Of a DNA stretch of 64,000 bases, positions 11,701 to 22,054 are shown in pieces (the stretch's first letter is position 1; every line of letters starts with the position of its first letter). Below the pieces are notes generated by a model that saw nothing but the letters and a program-made list of their open reading frames with translations, was not told the DNA's origin and did no database searches. The translations under genes were made by a program, and so were the position numbers. The stretch comes from Acrasis kona (taxonomy: Eukaryota > Heterolobosea > Eutetramitea > Acrasida > Acrasidae), in contig JAOPGA020000950.1 in NCBI GenBank assembly GCA_026419775.2, positions 82,457 through 146,456 of the forward strand. Direction: 5' to 3'.

Positions 11701-11915
11701 TTCCTCTGTTCAAAGTCGCTTATCTCATCTGAAAGTCCCTGTCTGCCATCTGTTAATAGAGCTTCGCACAGGCCTTGTACGCCATTAAACTCCGCTAGTA
11801 CGCCAGTGCTTTTACTCTGATTGAGTTCTACCAGCTGTTGCACGGATAATTTGAAGTCATACTCATCTACAAAATGATTCTCTTGTGTTGTTGTCTTTGA
11901 ATGCGACGAACCCAT
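8733..11915 (-). CDS. PMCA-type (P2B) calcium-transporting ATPase
   Basis: It exports Ca2+ from the cytosol using ATP. Single exon of 1060 residues. The N-terminus MGSSHSK fits an N-myristoylation signal (Gly2, Ser6), unusual for this family and so worth testing. Visible motifs: the TGE-like actuator segment (SNMNGEPDHV), PEGLPLAVTIALA in M4, the phosphorylation site CSDKTGTLT, the nucleotide-binding KGASE (YCKGASEIVL) and the hinge TGDGTNDGPALKEANVG. About ten membrane segments can be seen. The C-terminal tail after M10 is short (about 50 residues) and I see no clear calmodulin-binding helix; in plants this element can be N-terminal. Location may be plasma membrane or contractile vacuole, as in other protists; this is inference. 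Confidence 0.95.
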   Translation of the reverse strand: MGSSHSKTTTQENHFVDEYDFKLSVQQLVELNQSKSTGVLAEFNGVQGLCEALLTDGRQGLSDEISDFEQRKRVYGRNLYPKKKIDPFWKIFLGSLNDMILIVLIILSLISIALGVAFPDHEDERVYGWIDGFAILLAVFIVALVTSVNDWQKERKFRDLFHESTKFDLKVIRNGVSINLPIDDLLVGDVVELLEGDQIPADGFVLESLDLKSDESNMNGEPDHVKKDAKDPFLLSGCIVAEGAGKMLVTAVGRNSEWGRTLEVFEANDNESTPLEEKLDRVAKNIGKIGIFFGIITFLVLLIGFIIRKTEAVNSGLDVWSGHDAVSIVSFVVVGITVVVVAVPEGLPLAVTIALAFSVRKMMKDKNLVRHLSACETMGGATNICSDKTGTLTLNQMRVARGVFCGNMIYEKDMPRLIEIVPDAVRNEIIQLIILNGRANLVADSQDANKEFSVQGSKTEGALLILICKMMGVPVGFIRETRERIGVANKLTKMYTFSSNKKRMTCVVADDERGNQSTKRYKVYCKGASEIVLGLCSSYIDEHGETHLITSEKREEMLKHIESMATSGLRTLCLAYKSFVPTSHAQYLAETEVDADDTNNEEANASVVTPSEDDMWWVNDMPQEKVEEDMICAAIVGINDPLRPEVPKAVEQCKRSGIFVRMVTGDNILTAKHIARECGILDDDGIAIEGSKFRVMTDEEIDEILPRLQVMARSTPTDKFKLVARLKAKGEIVAVTGDGTNDGPALKEANVGLSMGISGTQVAKEASDIVIMDDNFDSIVKSVLWGRCIFENIQKFLQFQLTVNFCALFITVLAALTSFAIPGQPDATGKITNVYSPPLGVVQLLWVNLIMDTLAALALATEEPVQSLLDRPPNNRDTPLISKRMWISIMFQTLYQLVVLCLIYYGGVAMGLTNSDLQNRTLVFNTFVFCQIFNEWNARKVNFDYDIFTNIKGSYFIVVISLITTGGQALIVNFGAEFTKTTFIDWHHWVLSVAIGFLCIPIHFVLRFVCRSIITLYQRHKKNKSQQVEIKRELLNRDQAAIAEESKPLTSQTPNSPDKF

Positions 11916-12193
11916 AGGCGCAATGCAATTGTTGTTGTTTAAGATGACTACGATAAGCGGGATGAATTATTTGATTTTTTGATGGTTTATTGGTTATTTG
12001 GACCGTCGGGGATATCTAGCTACTATTTCGTAAATAGGACATCAGTTAGTTTAATTTATAGCACTTATGAGCGCCAATCATCTATTCGCGAAAAAAATAG
12101 GTAAGAGAACAAGAGGTTTTGTTATCACTGAAAAGTCCAAAAAAAGAATAATATTATAATTTGTTAGATTAAGTTAAATTTTCAACATTCAAA

Positions 12194-12265
12194 GCGGCTT
12201 TAGCTCAGTGGATAGAGCATTGGACTTCGAATCCAAGGGTCGAGGGTTCGACCCCCTCATGCCGT
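12194..12265 (+). tRNA. tRNA-Arg (anticodon UCG)
   Basis: A 72-nt cloverleaf: D-stem GCTC/GAGC, anticodon stem TTGGA/TCCAA with loop CTTCGAA (anticodon TCG), and T-arm GAGGG-TTCGACC-CCCTC. The acceptor stem pairs GCGGCTT with ATGCCGT, with one T-T mismatch (6:67) and a G-T pair at 1:72. A short T run follows within 10 bp as a Pol III terminator. The D-loop is of normal size, in contrast to the other two tRNA genes here. It lies in the 380-bp gap between the Ca2+ pump and the oxidoreductase gene. Confidence 0.93.
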
Positions 12266-12292
12266 ATCTTTTATTAATCCAACTACTCGTTT

Positions 12293-13327
12293 TTAACTTT
12301 TATCAAAGTGTAGAGCCGAGAATAGCAAATTGTGAAGCTTTAGCGAGTGATCAATATTGTCTTGTCCTTGCGATAACTTTCTCAATCCATCTCTAAACAC
12401 ATACAAATATTGATCAGGGAGCCTATCTACATCAGAAGAAAACAAGACCTCTTGTTTCCCATCTACCACTTTTGTGACCTTTTGCTTTGCATGGTCAAAC
12501 AAGTACTCCTCGTCAGGATTCGAGTACATGACACGACTACGCTGAACGCCCTCTCCGCTACACCAAGACGTTTCTACGCTTCCTTTCCCATTCACCCCAA
12601 AACTATACTCTGCACAACCTTGAACGTCCCTGCCTTCATTAATGGATGGTATTCTAACAAACCTTGGAATAGATAATGAAGTATTCAACTTCATATCCTT
12701 GACGATAGCAACAGCGATTGAAATGGCATTGATTCCAATATCAAGCCAACAACTATAAAGTCTATTAGTTTGTTCCGCTTCATTTTTATTATTGAAACAA
12801 CCACCTGAGAGTAGTGTATGGAAGGAGCGTGGTTCATCCGTTCTAACCTTTTCACTATTCCACCACCTCAACTCGCACCCAAACTCCGAATGTAACAGAG
12901 AATAAAGAAGGGTGTTGTTTGATTTGGCAAGTTGTGATAGATCTTCAAGATCATTGTTGTTAGTGGTGCCAGGTTTTTCAAAAAAGACAGTTTTTTTGGC
13001 GAGTATAAGTTTCTTGATGACTTGATAGTGACTTTGAACGTTAGTGCACACCACAACTACATCAACATTTTCATCACCAGCAAGTTCGGACACATCTGTC
13101 GAGAATGTACATTTCGAGATTGATTGCCCGACCTCCTCCAGAAGTTCGCGGCTCTTGTTGAGATTTTCTTGGTTGAGATCGCAAACATGAACTACATCAA
13201 CACTCAAGTCTTTATCCTCAATGTTCAACCTTTCTAAAGCCTTGAGATGCTTTCCAAAAATAATACCAAGTCCAATGAAACCAAATCTGTATTTATGCAT
13301 TTTTTGATCCGATAGTTGGTCAAACAT
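12293..13327 (-). CDS. Gfo/Idh/MocA-family NAD(P)-dependent oxidoreductase
   Basis: Single exon of up to 344 residues. The N-terminal Rossmann fold shows FGFIGLGIIFGKHLKAL (GxGxxxGxH variant of the dinucleotide motif). VDVVVVCTNVQSHYQVI and the family signature FFEKPG (EKP) follow at residues ~95-125. The rest fits the alpha/beta C-terminal domain. Members oxidise or reduce sugars and related cyclic alcohols with NAD(P); the substrate cannot be told. Two in-frame starts exist, at 13327 and ten codons downstream (MHKYRFGF). The second gives the compact start usual for the family and may be the real one. The stop is 28 bp from the tRNA-Arg gene. Confidence 0.85.
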   Translation of the reverse strand: MFDQLSDQKMHKYRFGFIGLGIIFGKHLKALERLNIEDKDLSVDVVHVCDLNQENLNKSRELLEEVGQSISKCTFSTDVSELAGDENVDVVVVCTNVQSHYQVIKKLILAKKTVFFEKPGTTNNNDLEDLSQLAKSNNTLLYSLLHSEFGCELRWWNSEKVRTDEPRSFHTLLSGGCFNNKNEAEQTNRLYSCWLDIGINAISIAVAIVKDMKLNTSLSIPRFVRIPSINEGRDVQGCAEYSFGVNGKGSVETSWCSGEGVQRSRVMYSNPDEEYLFDHAKQKVTKVVDGKQEVLFSSDVDRLPDQYLYVFRDGLRKLSQGQDNIDHSLKLHNLLFSALHFDKS

Positions 13328-13341
13328 TTACTATTACAATT

Positions 13342-14073
13342 CTAAATCAACTCATTGAACTCTTCAAAGATAACTGGTATATGCCTTCCGAAACCCACGA
13401 AATAATCCCATAATTTGAAAAGAAGCTTCACCTTGATCTCTTGAGTGATTCCAAATGTTTTAAACACATGCTCTGGATAAAAGTCACAATAATCGGATCT
13501 GTTATCATTTGATGATGTTGATAGTACAGTAGAACTATCGCAATAGATGTGGAAGTATTCAGTGCGCTGATAATCACCTAACGCCTCAAATTCAAGGGCA
13601 ATCACTTCTCCGGAGCATTCCAATATGACTTTACTAGAACGTTCTTTTTGTTTTGACGAGAGAATTTTTACCATGGGAAAGACTATCTTGCAGTCTAAAT
13701 CTTGCACTCCTATCAGATGTTTTTTAAAGGCACTTTTTATTCTTTCTACTTCTGCTTTCTGTTTCATTTGTTCTGCCTTTTTCTCTAGCGCCTCCGCTAT
13801 TTGCTCATATTGACAGTTGCTTGAGGTAGCAAGGTGTTGCTTCATATCTCTAAATAACAAATAGTATGGCTTTGTTGTGTAGACGCTGTTGAATTGTTTG
13901 TTTATTAAAGAAAAACTATTGTAGTCGCTCAAATATAAAAAATCATATATACATGCCACGACATCATCTGCAAATATTGTGGACATCTTCATTCGCTTAC
14001 TTACAGTATGTTCCGGCATGTTCGGTTGTAAAGAAAAAGTGGATTGACAGGTGCATTTAATAATAGTATCCAC
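13342..14073 (-). CDS. F-box-like protein
   Basis: Single exon of 243 residues. The segment FADDVVACIYDFLYLSDYNS followed by FSLINKQFNSV matches the F-box pattern (LPxxxLxxIFxxLxxxDLxxxxxVCKxW in loose form). F-box proteins normally dock targets to SCF ubiquitin ligases through Skp1. A basic coiled segment follows (AEALEKKAEQMKQKAEVER), then a C-terminal domain I do not recognise. Three in-frame ATGs near the start (14073, ~14019 and ~13989) leave the start open; the one just before KMSTIFADD is possible. The gene is head-to-head with PRP16, whose start is only 88 bp away, so the two may share a promoter. Confidence 0.62.
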   Translation of the reverse strand: MDTIIKCTCQSTFSLQPNMPEHTVSKRMKMSTIFADDVVACIYDFLYLSDYNSFSLINKQFNSVYTTKPYYLLFRDMKQHLATSSNCQYEQIAEALEKKAEQMKQKAEVERIKSAFKKHLIGVQDLDCKIVFPMVKILSSKQKERSSKVILECSGEVIALEFEALGDYQRTEYFHIYCDSSTVLSTSSNDNRSDYCDFYPEHVFKTFGITQEIKVKLLFKLWDYFVGFGRHIPVIFEEFNELI

Positions 14074-14161
14074 AGGTAAAGTGAATTTAGACAGTAGTGA
14101 TATAATTTTTCATCAAGATGTGCTTGTTTATTTGTATTACAAGCGTTGAGTTGGGTTCTTC

Positions 14162-17100
14162 ATGAATTCTAATTACAACAATCTGGTTGAACTTCAAAAT
14201 ATGTCCAGAAGGTCACCAGATGGAGAATTCGAAAGACCACACAAACGCCCACGTGAGGACGATGATTATAAATACAAAAGGCATGGTAGATTTGATACGC
14301 CAAGTCATCCTGGAGGTGTAAATGATGATGCTTTGGATAGAATATCAAGAAGAAAAGAAAACTACCGGCGTCGTGGCGACCACGTCGAAGCAAAATACAA
14401 AGACGGTTATAGGTCGCGAGATGACAATAGAAGCTCATCCACAAGGGATGACTCAAGAAGCGACCCCAGAAATAGCGCACGACGCGACGACAAACGCAGA
14501 AACGATTGGGATCGCACGCCACAACGATCCCCAAGAGGATCTAACTGGGAATCCCCATCGCCCCTCATACATCACACCCCACAAACCCCACTCAACCTCA
14601 ATCACATGATTGCAGAGCCCAGTCCAAGGGCAACTCCATCTCACAAGTACAACAAGTGGGAAAAGAAAGATGTCACGTCATCAACTAAACGCACCACAAA
14701 CCACAATAAAGAATTCGGATGGGACGGAGATCAAGTGGACGAACTCGATCTCGAGTGGTACAATGCAGAAGAAAGCGAAGCAGTCGACGAAGCCCTTCAA
14801 GACAAAAAATTCCTCGGCGACAGCGACAAGTTTACAAAAAAGGAACAAGAATACAAGAAACAAAGAGGATCGAATCGCGTCTCTGCGCGTAAAAGTCAAA
14901 TTCTAAAGGACAATGAAGCATGGGAAGAGAACAGGATGATGACGTCCGGCATCGCTCGAATGAGAGAAGTACAGGTCGAGTTCAACGAAGAAGACGACCA
15001 ACGCGTTCACATCATCGTTCACGACGTAAAACCTCCGTTCCTCGACGCACAAGTCACATTGGACATGACGGGTTCGGGAATCATCCAACCCGTAGTAGAT
15101 CCAACCAGCGACATGGCCACCATCGCGCGCAAGGGCAGTTTCACGTTGCGCGAAGTACGTTCCCAAAGAGAACGAATGAAATCAGTAAAGAGCAAGTTCA
15201 ACATGTCGGGAACCAATCTCGGAAACATCATGGGCATCAAACAACAGGTCGAAAAGACGATCAACGAGACCATTCAAGATCAATTAGGTCCCATCATCGC
15301 CCCCATCAAATCGGACGTCGATAAGAATCACATTTCCGACAAGAAGAAACAATTACCCATTTACTATTGCAGGGACGAATTGCTGACCATGATTCGAGAG
15401 AACAACGTGGTGGTCATTGTCGGAGAGACAGGAAGCGGAAAGACCACGCAAATGACGCAGTACCTCCACCAAGACGGCTACACCAAATACGGCAGGATAG
15501 CGTGCACGCAGCCAAGAAGAGTGGCTGCAATGAGCGTAGCAAAGAGAGTGAGCGAAGAGGTGGGTTGCGAATTGGGCACCACGGTAGGATACGCCATTCG
15601 TTTCGAAGACGTCACCAGCGACGACACCCTCATCAAGTACATGACCGATGGTGTTTTGTTGAGAGAGAGTTTGCACGAGAAGGATTTGGATCAATACAGC
15701 GTCATCATCATGGACGAAGCTCACGAGAGAAGTTTAAACACTGATGTGTTGTTTGGTATTTTGAGAAAGATCGTGAGCAGGAGGAGAGATTTGAAATTGA
15801 TTGTAACGAGCGCAACTATGGATGCTAATAAATTTAGTACTTTTTTTGGAGGCGTACCCGTGTATACCATACCTGGTCGTACTTATCCCGTCGACGTCTT
15901 GTACACGAAAACACCAGTTACTGATTATGTAGAAGCGGCGGTGAAGCAGGCCATGGCCATTCATCTGAGCACTCCGCCCGAAGGTGATATCTTGATATTC
16001 ATGACTGGTCAAGAGGATATCGAAGTGACCTGTTATATATTGGAACAAAAAGTGTTGGAATTGGACGATGATCAAGGTCGTCATCCCAAACTATCAATCT
16101 TACCAATTTATAGCATGTTGCCGAGCGAACTACAGGCCAGAATCTTCACGAAGAGTGAAAAGGGCAACAGAAAGTGTATCGTGGCCACTAACATTGCAGA
16201 GACGAGTTTGACCGTCGACGGCATTCTGTACGTGATTGACACTGGTTATAGCAAGTTGAAAGTGTTTAATCCAAAGGTGGGAATGGACGCTCTACAAGTG
16301 TATCCAGAATCAAGAGCAGCCGCTAACCAGCGAAGCGGACGTGCAGGTAGAACTGGTCCTGGTCGCTGTTACCGTCTGTTCACCGAAATTCAATACAATA
16401 CGGAAATGTTAGCCAACACGGTACCAGAGATTCAAAGAACAAATTTGGGCAATGTAGTGTTGTTGTTAAAGAGCTTGGGAATAAAGAACTTGTTGGAGTT
16501 TGGATTCATGGACCCACCGCCACAAGACAACATGAAGAATAGCATGTATCAGTTGTGGATATTGGGTGCATTGGATGGAAAGGGAGAATTGACGGGCGTC
16601 GGAAAGAAGATGACCGATCTACCATTAGATCCTCCGCTTGCCAAAATGGTGATTGCTGCTCAGAAAATGGGATGCGTGAGCGAGGTTTTGACGGTGGTGA
16701 GCATGTTGAGCGTTCCTACTGTTTTTTATAGACCAAAGGATAGAGAGGAGGAGAGCGATGCCACTCGCGAAAAGTTCTTCGTGCCAGAGAGCGATCATTT
16801 GACGCTCTTGTATGTTTATCAACAGTGGAAACAACATGATTATAGCATGAATTGGTGCAACGATCATTTCATTCACTACAAGGCCATGAGAAAGGTGCAA
16901 GAGATTAGAAATCAAATAGCCGATATCATCAAGAAGAATGGTATGCAGCTCACTACGTGTGGACAGGATTGGGATGTGGTGCGTAAGGCCATTTGTAGTG
17001 GTTATTTCCATCACGCTGCTCGTTTACAGGGCATCGGTGAGTATCGTAACATGTTGACCGGCATGCCGTGCATACTACATCCAACCAGTGCGTTGTATGG

Positions 17101-17437
17101 CATGGGATATACGCCTGATTATGTAGTATATCACGAGCTCATCATGACCAGCAGAGAGTACATGCAGTGCGTGACTAGCGTGGATGGTTCGTGGTTAGCG
17201 GAGATGGCGCCCACGTTCTTTAGCGTGAAAAAGAGTCACAGGACTCGAGAAGAAAAGAGGAGAGCGAATAGAGAGGAGATGGAACAAGTTAGGAGCGAAC
17301 TGATGAACGAGAAGCAGAACGAAGAGCAGAACGAAGATTTGTCGTTCATTAGTCATCACACGCCTCAGATTGTTACGCCTGGCAGGCAACAAGCACCTGG
17401 CACTCCTAGAAGAACACCAAGAAGGATGGGATTGTAA
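14162..17437 (+). CDS. DHX38: Pre-mRNA-splicing DEAH helicase PRP16 (DHX38)
   Basis: It remodels the spliceosome before the second step of splicing. Single exon of 1091 residues. The N-terminal ~400 residues are Arg/Ser/Asp-rich, as in PRP16, and contain the DLEWYNAEE stretch found in this family. Helicase motifs: [14 protein letters not shown] (I), [15 protein letters not shown] (Ia), MDEAHERSL (II, DEAH), [10 protein letters not shown] (III), [13 protein letters not shown] (V) and [12 protein letters not shown] (VI). HA2 and OB domains follow to [19 protein letters not shown]. The tail ends with a short basic, Pro-rich segment. A gene this long with no intron is notable beside neighbours that carry several. 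Confidence 0.96.
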   Translation: MNSNYNNLVELQNMSRRSPDGEFERPHKRPREDDDYKYKRHGRFDTPSHPGGVNDDALDRISRRKENYRRRGDHVEAKYKDGYRSRDDNRSSSTRDDSRSDPRNSARRDDKRRNDWDRTPQRSPRGSNWESPSPLIHHTPQTPLNLNHMIAEPSPRATPSHKYNKWEKKDVTSSTKRTTNHNKEFGWDGDQVDELDLEWYNAEESEAVDEALQDKKFLGDSDKFTKKEQEYKKQRGSNRVSARKSQILKDNEAWEENRMMTSGIARMREVQVEFNEEDDQRVHIIVHDVKPPFLDAQVTLDMTGSGIIQPVVDPTSDMATIARKGSFTLREVRSQRERMKSVKSKFNMSGTNLGNIMGIKQQVEKTINETIQDQLGPIIAPIKSDVDKNHISDKKKQLPIYYCRDELLTMIRENNVVVIVGETGSGKTTQMTQYLHQDGYTKYGRIACTQPRRVAAMSVAKRVSEEVGCELGTTVGYAIRFEDVTSDDTLIKYMTDGVLLRESLHEKDLDQYSVIIMDEAHERSLNTDVLFGILRKIVSRRRDLKLIVTSATMDANKFSTFFGGVPVYTIPGRTYPVDVLYTKTPVTDYVEAAVKQAMAIHLSTPPEGDILIFMTGQEDIEVTCYILEQKVLELDDDQGRHPKLSILPIYSMLPSELQARIFTKSEKGNRKCIVATNIAETSLTVDGILYVIDTGYSKLKVFNPKVGMDALQVYPESRAAANQRSGRAGRTGPGRCYRLFTEIQYNTEMLANTVPEIQRTNLGNVVLLLKSLGIKNLLEFGFMDPPPQDNMKNSMYQLWILGALDGKGELTGVGKKMTDLPLDPPLAKMVIAAQKMGCVSEVLTVVSMLSVPTVFYRPKDREEESDATREKFFVPESDHLTLLYVYQQWKQHDYSMNWCNDHFIHYKAMRKVQEIRNQIADIIKKNGMQLTTCGQDWDVVRKAICSGYFHHAARLQGIGEYRNMLTGMPCILHPTSALYGMGYTPDYVVYHELIMTSREYMQCVTSVDGSWLAEMAPTFFSVKKSHRTREEKRRANREEMEQVRSELMNEKQNEEQNEDLSFISHHTPQIVTPGRQQAPGTPRRTPRRMGL

Positions 17438-17484
17438 AAATAAAACATTGTAATCGATCGTTTACAAGTAATTCACATTTTTAT

Positions 17485-19387
17485 TTAAAAGGGAAGACCG
17501 GAAGACAATATGAGTGTCTTTCCCTTCTTTTTTCCACCAATGTTCTTTCCAGGAGCAGGAAAATTATTATTGCTGTTTGTTTTCTTTTTCTGCAAAGGCT
17601 TCGGTTGATCTATCGTCTTGCTTCGTTGAGCCCAAGCACCTTGTAATTCCATGGGTGGACCTTGAGGAGACGTCCCAAACATTTTTTCTACTTCAGTCTT
17701 TGTAATGTTCTTGACGCCCCAACTCTGATTTGATTTGTTATTGATTGGTTTTGATTTGGCCTTTTCTTGAAGTTGACTCAACTCAAAATTTGACATGATC
17801 GATATTTGTTCGGCAACTTCATCCATGGATAATTCAGGAAAACTTTCGGCGCTCAACGCAATCATTCTTTGTTCTCTTTCGTATTCGCGTATCCGTAAGA
17901 CTTCTTCCTCTCTCTTCTGATCTTCCTCTAGTTCTCTTCTCTTCTTTTGTAGTAACCTCGAACGACGGTCGGCTCTCGTTTGCAGTATTTTGTAAAAATC
18001 ACTCATGACGTGTCGGGATACGAGAGATGACAAGTCTAATTCCAAGAATCGAATGTCGGCTCCTAAAGGTAAGTGTCTTAACGTAGCATACATTTTCCTC
18101 TTATCGTGGGTCAGTTCGATTTCTTCATCCTGAAGGAATGTGGAGCAGTTTAATGTTAGCGGTAGGTTTTGCATTTCGGCATCATGTTGTTGGATCAACA
18201 TTTTCAAGTTGACTGGATATAAGTATGTGCTCCTTCCGTCCGATGATTGATAAAAGTAAAAGTAAGGAAGGTTTTGAACTTTTTGTTGCAGGGCTGCTGA
18301 TTTGCTTCTTTTGTGTTGAGCTTGCTCCTCTTCTACTGGGTCGTGATCGTCGTAGTGATGATGTGCATCGTCATCTTCATCATCGTGATCGTCGTGTCCA
18401 AATATATCGTGAACAGGTTCCTGTGAATGTCCGTGTAACTTTACTTTCTGTACATTTCCCTTCGTTCCTGCTAGATGAGTGGAGGCCCATCTCTTCCAAA
18501 GTACCAATCTGGTCTTGACCTGATCTCTCGCTAATTCCAAATAAACTGCTTCGGCCATGTCGGATGAACCCAAGGCTACATCAATCTGGTCCAGTTCAAG
18601 ATTAATGATGGGCTCAATGTCATCAATGATGGTATAACGGGAAAACCTCGCAATGGGTGCATCGTAACGAGGGAAAATGTCTGTACAATCTTGAAGGGTT
18701 AAAAATAGTGATCGAGTTCATCTTACCTTCTTCATCAACAAATGACGGTATAATTGAATTTTTGGGTCTACGTAACAACCTGAGCTCACCATCCGTGGCA
18801 GGAAGTATTTGTAACGACTTTAAAGCATCGAGTTCAATCATGTCGTTACACATTGGACATTTTCTTTGGTTGTGATCTGATGTTGAGAGGTAACGTAGTA
18901 TACAGTGATAGCAGAATGTATGTCCACATTTCGTTATTTTTGGTGCAACGGGATTTTCGAGGCAAACCGGGCAAGTTACTTCGTCCTTTGTGATTGTGCG
19001 AATGAGCTCTATTGTTGACCATTCGACTAATTTATCAGGGTCTGATTTTGCAACCAGGTAATGCCCTGAGTTTGCATTTGTTTGTTGTGATGGTGGTCTT
19101 ACCACAAATTGGAAACTAAACCGTTAATACTTGCAAGTTTCGAATAATTGCTTACTTGGCAAGTACGAATTGATCTTGTGTTTTTGGAATGGGTTTTCTG
19201 TAACGGTGCCTGTTATGGTGATGATTGTCATAGTTGTATTCTGTTCTCTCGTATCTAGATGCCTTGGTTAATTGATTTATAAATTTAGATTGGTGACTCA
19301 CGAGAAGTTTAAAAGGTGATTCAATGATTTTTGACCCCTCTTCGTGCCTTTCCTTTTGCTTGAGCTCGAAGATTCACTAAAACTCAT
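17485..19387 (-). CDS. RNF10: RNF10-like RING E3 ubiquitin ligase
   Basis: Exons inferred: 19302-19387, 19156-19254, 18727-19115, 17485-18680, all joining in frame. The RING domain in exon 3 reads CPVCLENP..KCGHTFCYHC..KCPMC. Around it are features of RNF10: an upstream FQFVV motif, VEWSTIELIRTI, and the SLQILPATDGE follow-on. The first exon is Ser/Lys-rich. Exon 4 has an His/Asp-rich linker, a block on a substrate-like domain beginning YFYFYQSSDGRSTYLYP (also present in RNF10) and a Lys-rich C-terminus. RNF10-type ligases ubiquitinate 40S ribosomal proteins in animals and yeast; the same role here is inference. The short 3' gap (47 bp) separates it from PRP16, which is convergent. Confidence 0.88.
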
Positions 19388-19478
19388 GACAGCCTTTTTT
19401 TATAGGGAATTGAATTTCAATTTCGAACCTGATCACCGACATAAGTTGACACAAATCATCAACCGAAAATAGAACAAC

Positions 19479-20386
19479 ATGGTGGCCAATTTAATCTCCC
19501 TTGGCTTCAGTTTTTTGTGCGCCTGTGCAATTGCTATCAACGGTAAAAAGAAGAAATCTCTGGATTCTTCTGGAGCTCTAGGTGCTCTTATCGTAGGAAC
19601 AGTAACACTTTATAGTGGCATCGCATTCGCCTTTGTGTTATTATTCTTTTTTTACACATCAAGTAAATTCACAAAATACAAAGCAGAGATCAAAAAAAAA
19701 ATCGAAGCTGATTATAAAGAGGGTGGTAGTAGAAATTGGGAACAAGTTGTTGCAAATGGAGGATTCACAACATCACTGTGCGTGATATTCTTGATCGCAA
19801 TAGAAGATCAACGGTTTGTCTTTGATGGATCGCAACCTCTTAAAACCTTTTTAATCTCATGCTTCTTGGGATCCTATTGTTGTAACTGCGCAGATACTTG
19901 GGCATCGGAATTGGGTGTCCTGAGTAAAAGCAAACCAAGGTACATACTTAATCCATTCAAGGAAGTACCAGCAGGAACAAATGGCGGCGTGTCCTTGTTG
20001 GGATATGGTGCATCTCTTGCAGCAGGAATTAGTAATGGTCTTGTTTTATGGTTGATAACCTCTTTAACAATTCTTCTCTCTCCAACTAATATCACAAACT
20101 CCCCACAATATCACGTAGTAACTCTTTGTGTGATGTCATGCTTGCTTGGAACGACCATCGACTCCATCTTTGGAGCTGTCTTCGAATATAGTGGCGTAGA
20201 CAAGTTGGGTAGGGTGCACGGCATCAAAGCTGGTCAAGTTGAACATATTAGTGGTTGGCCCATACTATCAGGAAATCATGTAAGACCAAATTACGTTAAT
20301 CACGTACTAATACATTTTAGACAAACTTTTTGAGCGGAGTCATAACAGGAATAGTCACAGGTTTCATTTCTTTGTACTTAATATAA
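19479..20386 (+). CDS. TMEM19: TMEM19 family (DUF92) membrane protein
   Basis: Exons 19479-20279 and 20321-20386; the second is short (TNFLSGVITG at its start) and completes the last membrane helix. The protein has about six membrane segments. It carries the DUF92 hallmarks SSGALGALIVG near the start, CNCADTWASELGVLSKSKPR and TNGGVSLLGY in the middle, and a third loop beginning GTTIDSIFGAVFEYSG. The family includes plant VTE6, a phytyl-phosphate kinase, so a lipid-phosphate activity is possible but unproven here. Without the splice the protein would end in a meaningless tail, which supports the intron. The stop is 8 bp from that of the next gene on the other strand. Confidence 0.88.
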
Positions 20387-20394
20387 CATTTTTA

Positions 20395-21552
20395 TTACAA
20401 TTTAACGTCCCAACGAGGCCACTTTGATAAATCATCTTGTCCACAAAAATCACCCATCTTTTGCTGTCTTAGGTCCATTCCAAACATTTTAAAGTAATGA
20501 TCCATCCTCTTCTTGACCAACTCATTAGACCAATCAATGTTGTATTTTTCAATCTCAATCAAACTTGTTTTGGGATCGGTCAGGTCGCTCTTGTCAATGA
20601 TGCCCATAATGTACTTTGCCCTCTGAAGTGATTGTAATCTTTGATTTTCTTTGGCGGCATCAACGAGATCAAAGAACTTCGCATGCTTCTGCCTTCCGTA
20701 GTAATGGAAAACATAATTCTCTCTGGGACTATATACTTTGTAACCTTTGCTAATCATCCTCATTGTGAATAAAAGTTCTTCTCCTTGGAACAGGTAAGGT
20801 AAGTGAGGGTCCATGTCCATGTCCTTATGAACACTTCCTGGGTAGAATGTCATACCTGCACCGGCAATGTGAGCTGGCACGCTCTTTCTTTGTAAAAGTG
20901 ACATGAGACCACATACTGGTTGAAGAATTCCTTCAGGATTATAAAAACCTTTACACATTCTTGCAATTGATTTATTATAGTCCGGAGGTAATTTGTCCTT
21001 GTGTTCTACTGGGTCCCACACGGAGGGATAATGAGAGATGGCTGACTTGGGTGGGAGCTCGGAAACATTTTCAACTAAAAGTTCATCCCAGTTGGGTACA
21101 AATCTTGAATGAGAGTCGATTTGGAAAACAAAGTCCTCTCCACGAAACAATTTATCAATTACCAGGTGACGGGCCCAAGTTGGTCCTTTGGCGATGTTGT
21201 GATCAACACGGTGTATGCGCATGTTGTCCTTGTACTTGATGAGTAGCTCAGCATCCTTTGTTCTATCAATAGGCGCGCTCAAGCAGTCGGAGTCACGCAT
21301 GGCATCATTTTGTTGTACTATTCCAGCAAATACCCTCTCTGGGTGCTTAGCATTTTTATATGCATCGAGCAATGTATAAGCGCACTGCACATCTCTGTAA
21401 GATGCTATCGAAATGAATATAGTTGTCCTTGAATCGAACTTTGTTGAGTTGCTTTTATCTAGTTTTTCGAATCTAACATATGTTGCGACTAACAAAGCAG
21501 CAGCCCATACCGTCAGGATGATGGTAAGAAACCCCTTCGGCGACGTCTTCAT
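20395..21552 (-). CDS. GlcNAc-type glycosyltransferase (GT60-like), type II membrane protein
   Basis: Single exon of 385 residues. A short cytosolic tail and one membrane helix (FLTIILTVWAAALLVATYV) are followed by the lumenal catalytic domain. That domain opens with TTIFISIASYRDVQCAYTLL, the signature of the glycosyltransferase GlcNAc family (PF11397). FQIDSHSRFVPNWDELL holds a DxD-like metal site (DSH), and later HIAGAGMTFYPGS and PYLFQGEELLFTMRM match the family. Family members transfer GlcNAc to Skp1 hydroxyproline in the cytosol of Dictyostelium or to mucin-like proteins in the Golgi of trypanosomes. The membrane anchor here favours the Golgi. The specific acceptor is unknown. Confidence 0.85.
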   Translation of the reverse strand: MKTSPKGFLTIILTVWAAALLVATYVRFEKLDKSNSTKFDSRTTIFISIASYRDVQCAYTLLDAYKNAKHPERVFAGIVQQNDAMRDSDCLSAPIDRTKDAELLIKYKDNMRIHRVDHNIAKGPTWARHLVIDKLFRGEDFVFQIDSHSRFVPNWDELLVENVSELPPKSAISHYPSVWDPVEHKDKLPPDYNKSIARMCKGFYNPEGILQPVCGLMSLLQRKSVPAHIAGAGMTFYPGSVHKDMDMDPHLPYLFQGEELLFTMRMISKGYKVYSPRENYVFHYYGRQKHAKFFDLVDAAKENQRLQSLQRAKYIMGIIDKSDLTDPKTSLIEIEKYNIDWSNELVKKRMDHYFKMFGMDLRQQKMGDFCGQDDLSKWPRWDVKL

Positions 21553-22054
21553 GCTGATTATTAATTTGAACTAGATTGTAAAGTGCGTCAACCGCAAACA
21601 AAGTCAATTGGTAATACAATTTGTTTTCTTGAATGAAAAGTTTATTGTCAATCAGACTACCTCCGTCAAGCACATTGCCTGACAAAATTATTCATATATA
21701 GTTTGCCAAATGCAATGCAAAATTTAAAATCTATCAGAGTCATGGAAGTGTTTTTTCTTCTTTTCTGGCACCAATTTCAGGTATCCAGATCAGTCATCTA
21801 GATTAGTCATCACTTATTAGCTTGTTAATTAATCAATTGATATTAATCATTAATCATCACTACACTCGAAAAATGTGTTATGGGACGAGTCAACCGTCAA
21901 CATCATAAAAACTATTTATTGGATCATACTGTCTTTAATTTACAAGTGTGCACTTTGTCAAACGATTCGTCTCTGGTGCATACATCCTCTGCAAGGACAA
22001 AGTCAGTGGTTTGATTCCTTGACTCTACTCTTTATATATACATGTTGATACATA
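21553..22054. other. Intergenic, no gene seen
   Basis: About 500 bp between the GT60-like gene and the next minus-strand gene. It is AT-rich with short direct repeats of the type TTAATCAT around 21780-21860. I see no coding exon, tRNA or conserved hairpin. An open frame at 21473-21685 overlaps the start of the glycosyltransferase in another frame and looks like noise. Confidence 0.5.

Noticed and set aside
14903-15744. Several frames in other phases of the PRP16 gene.
   Set aside because: Overlap strong helicase motifs in the true frame; composition driven by that frame.
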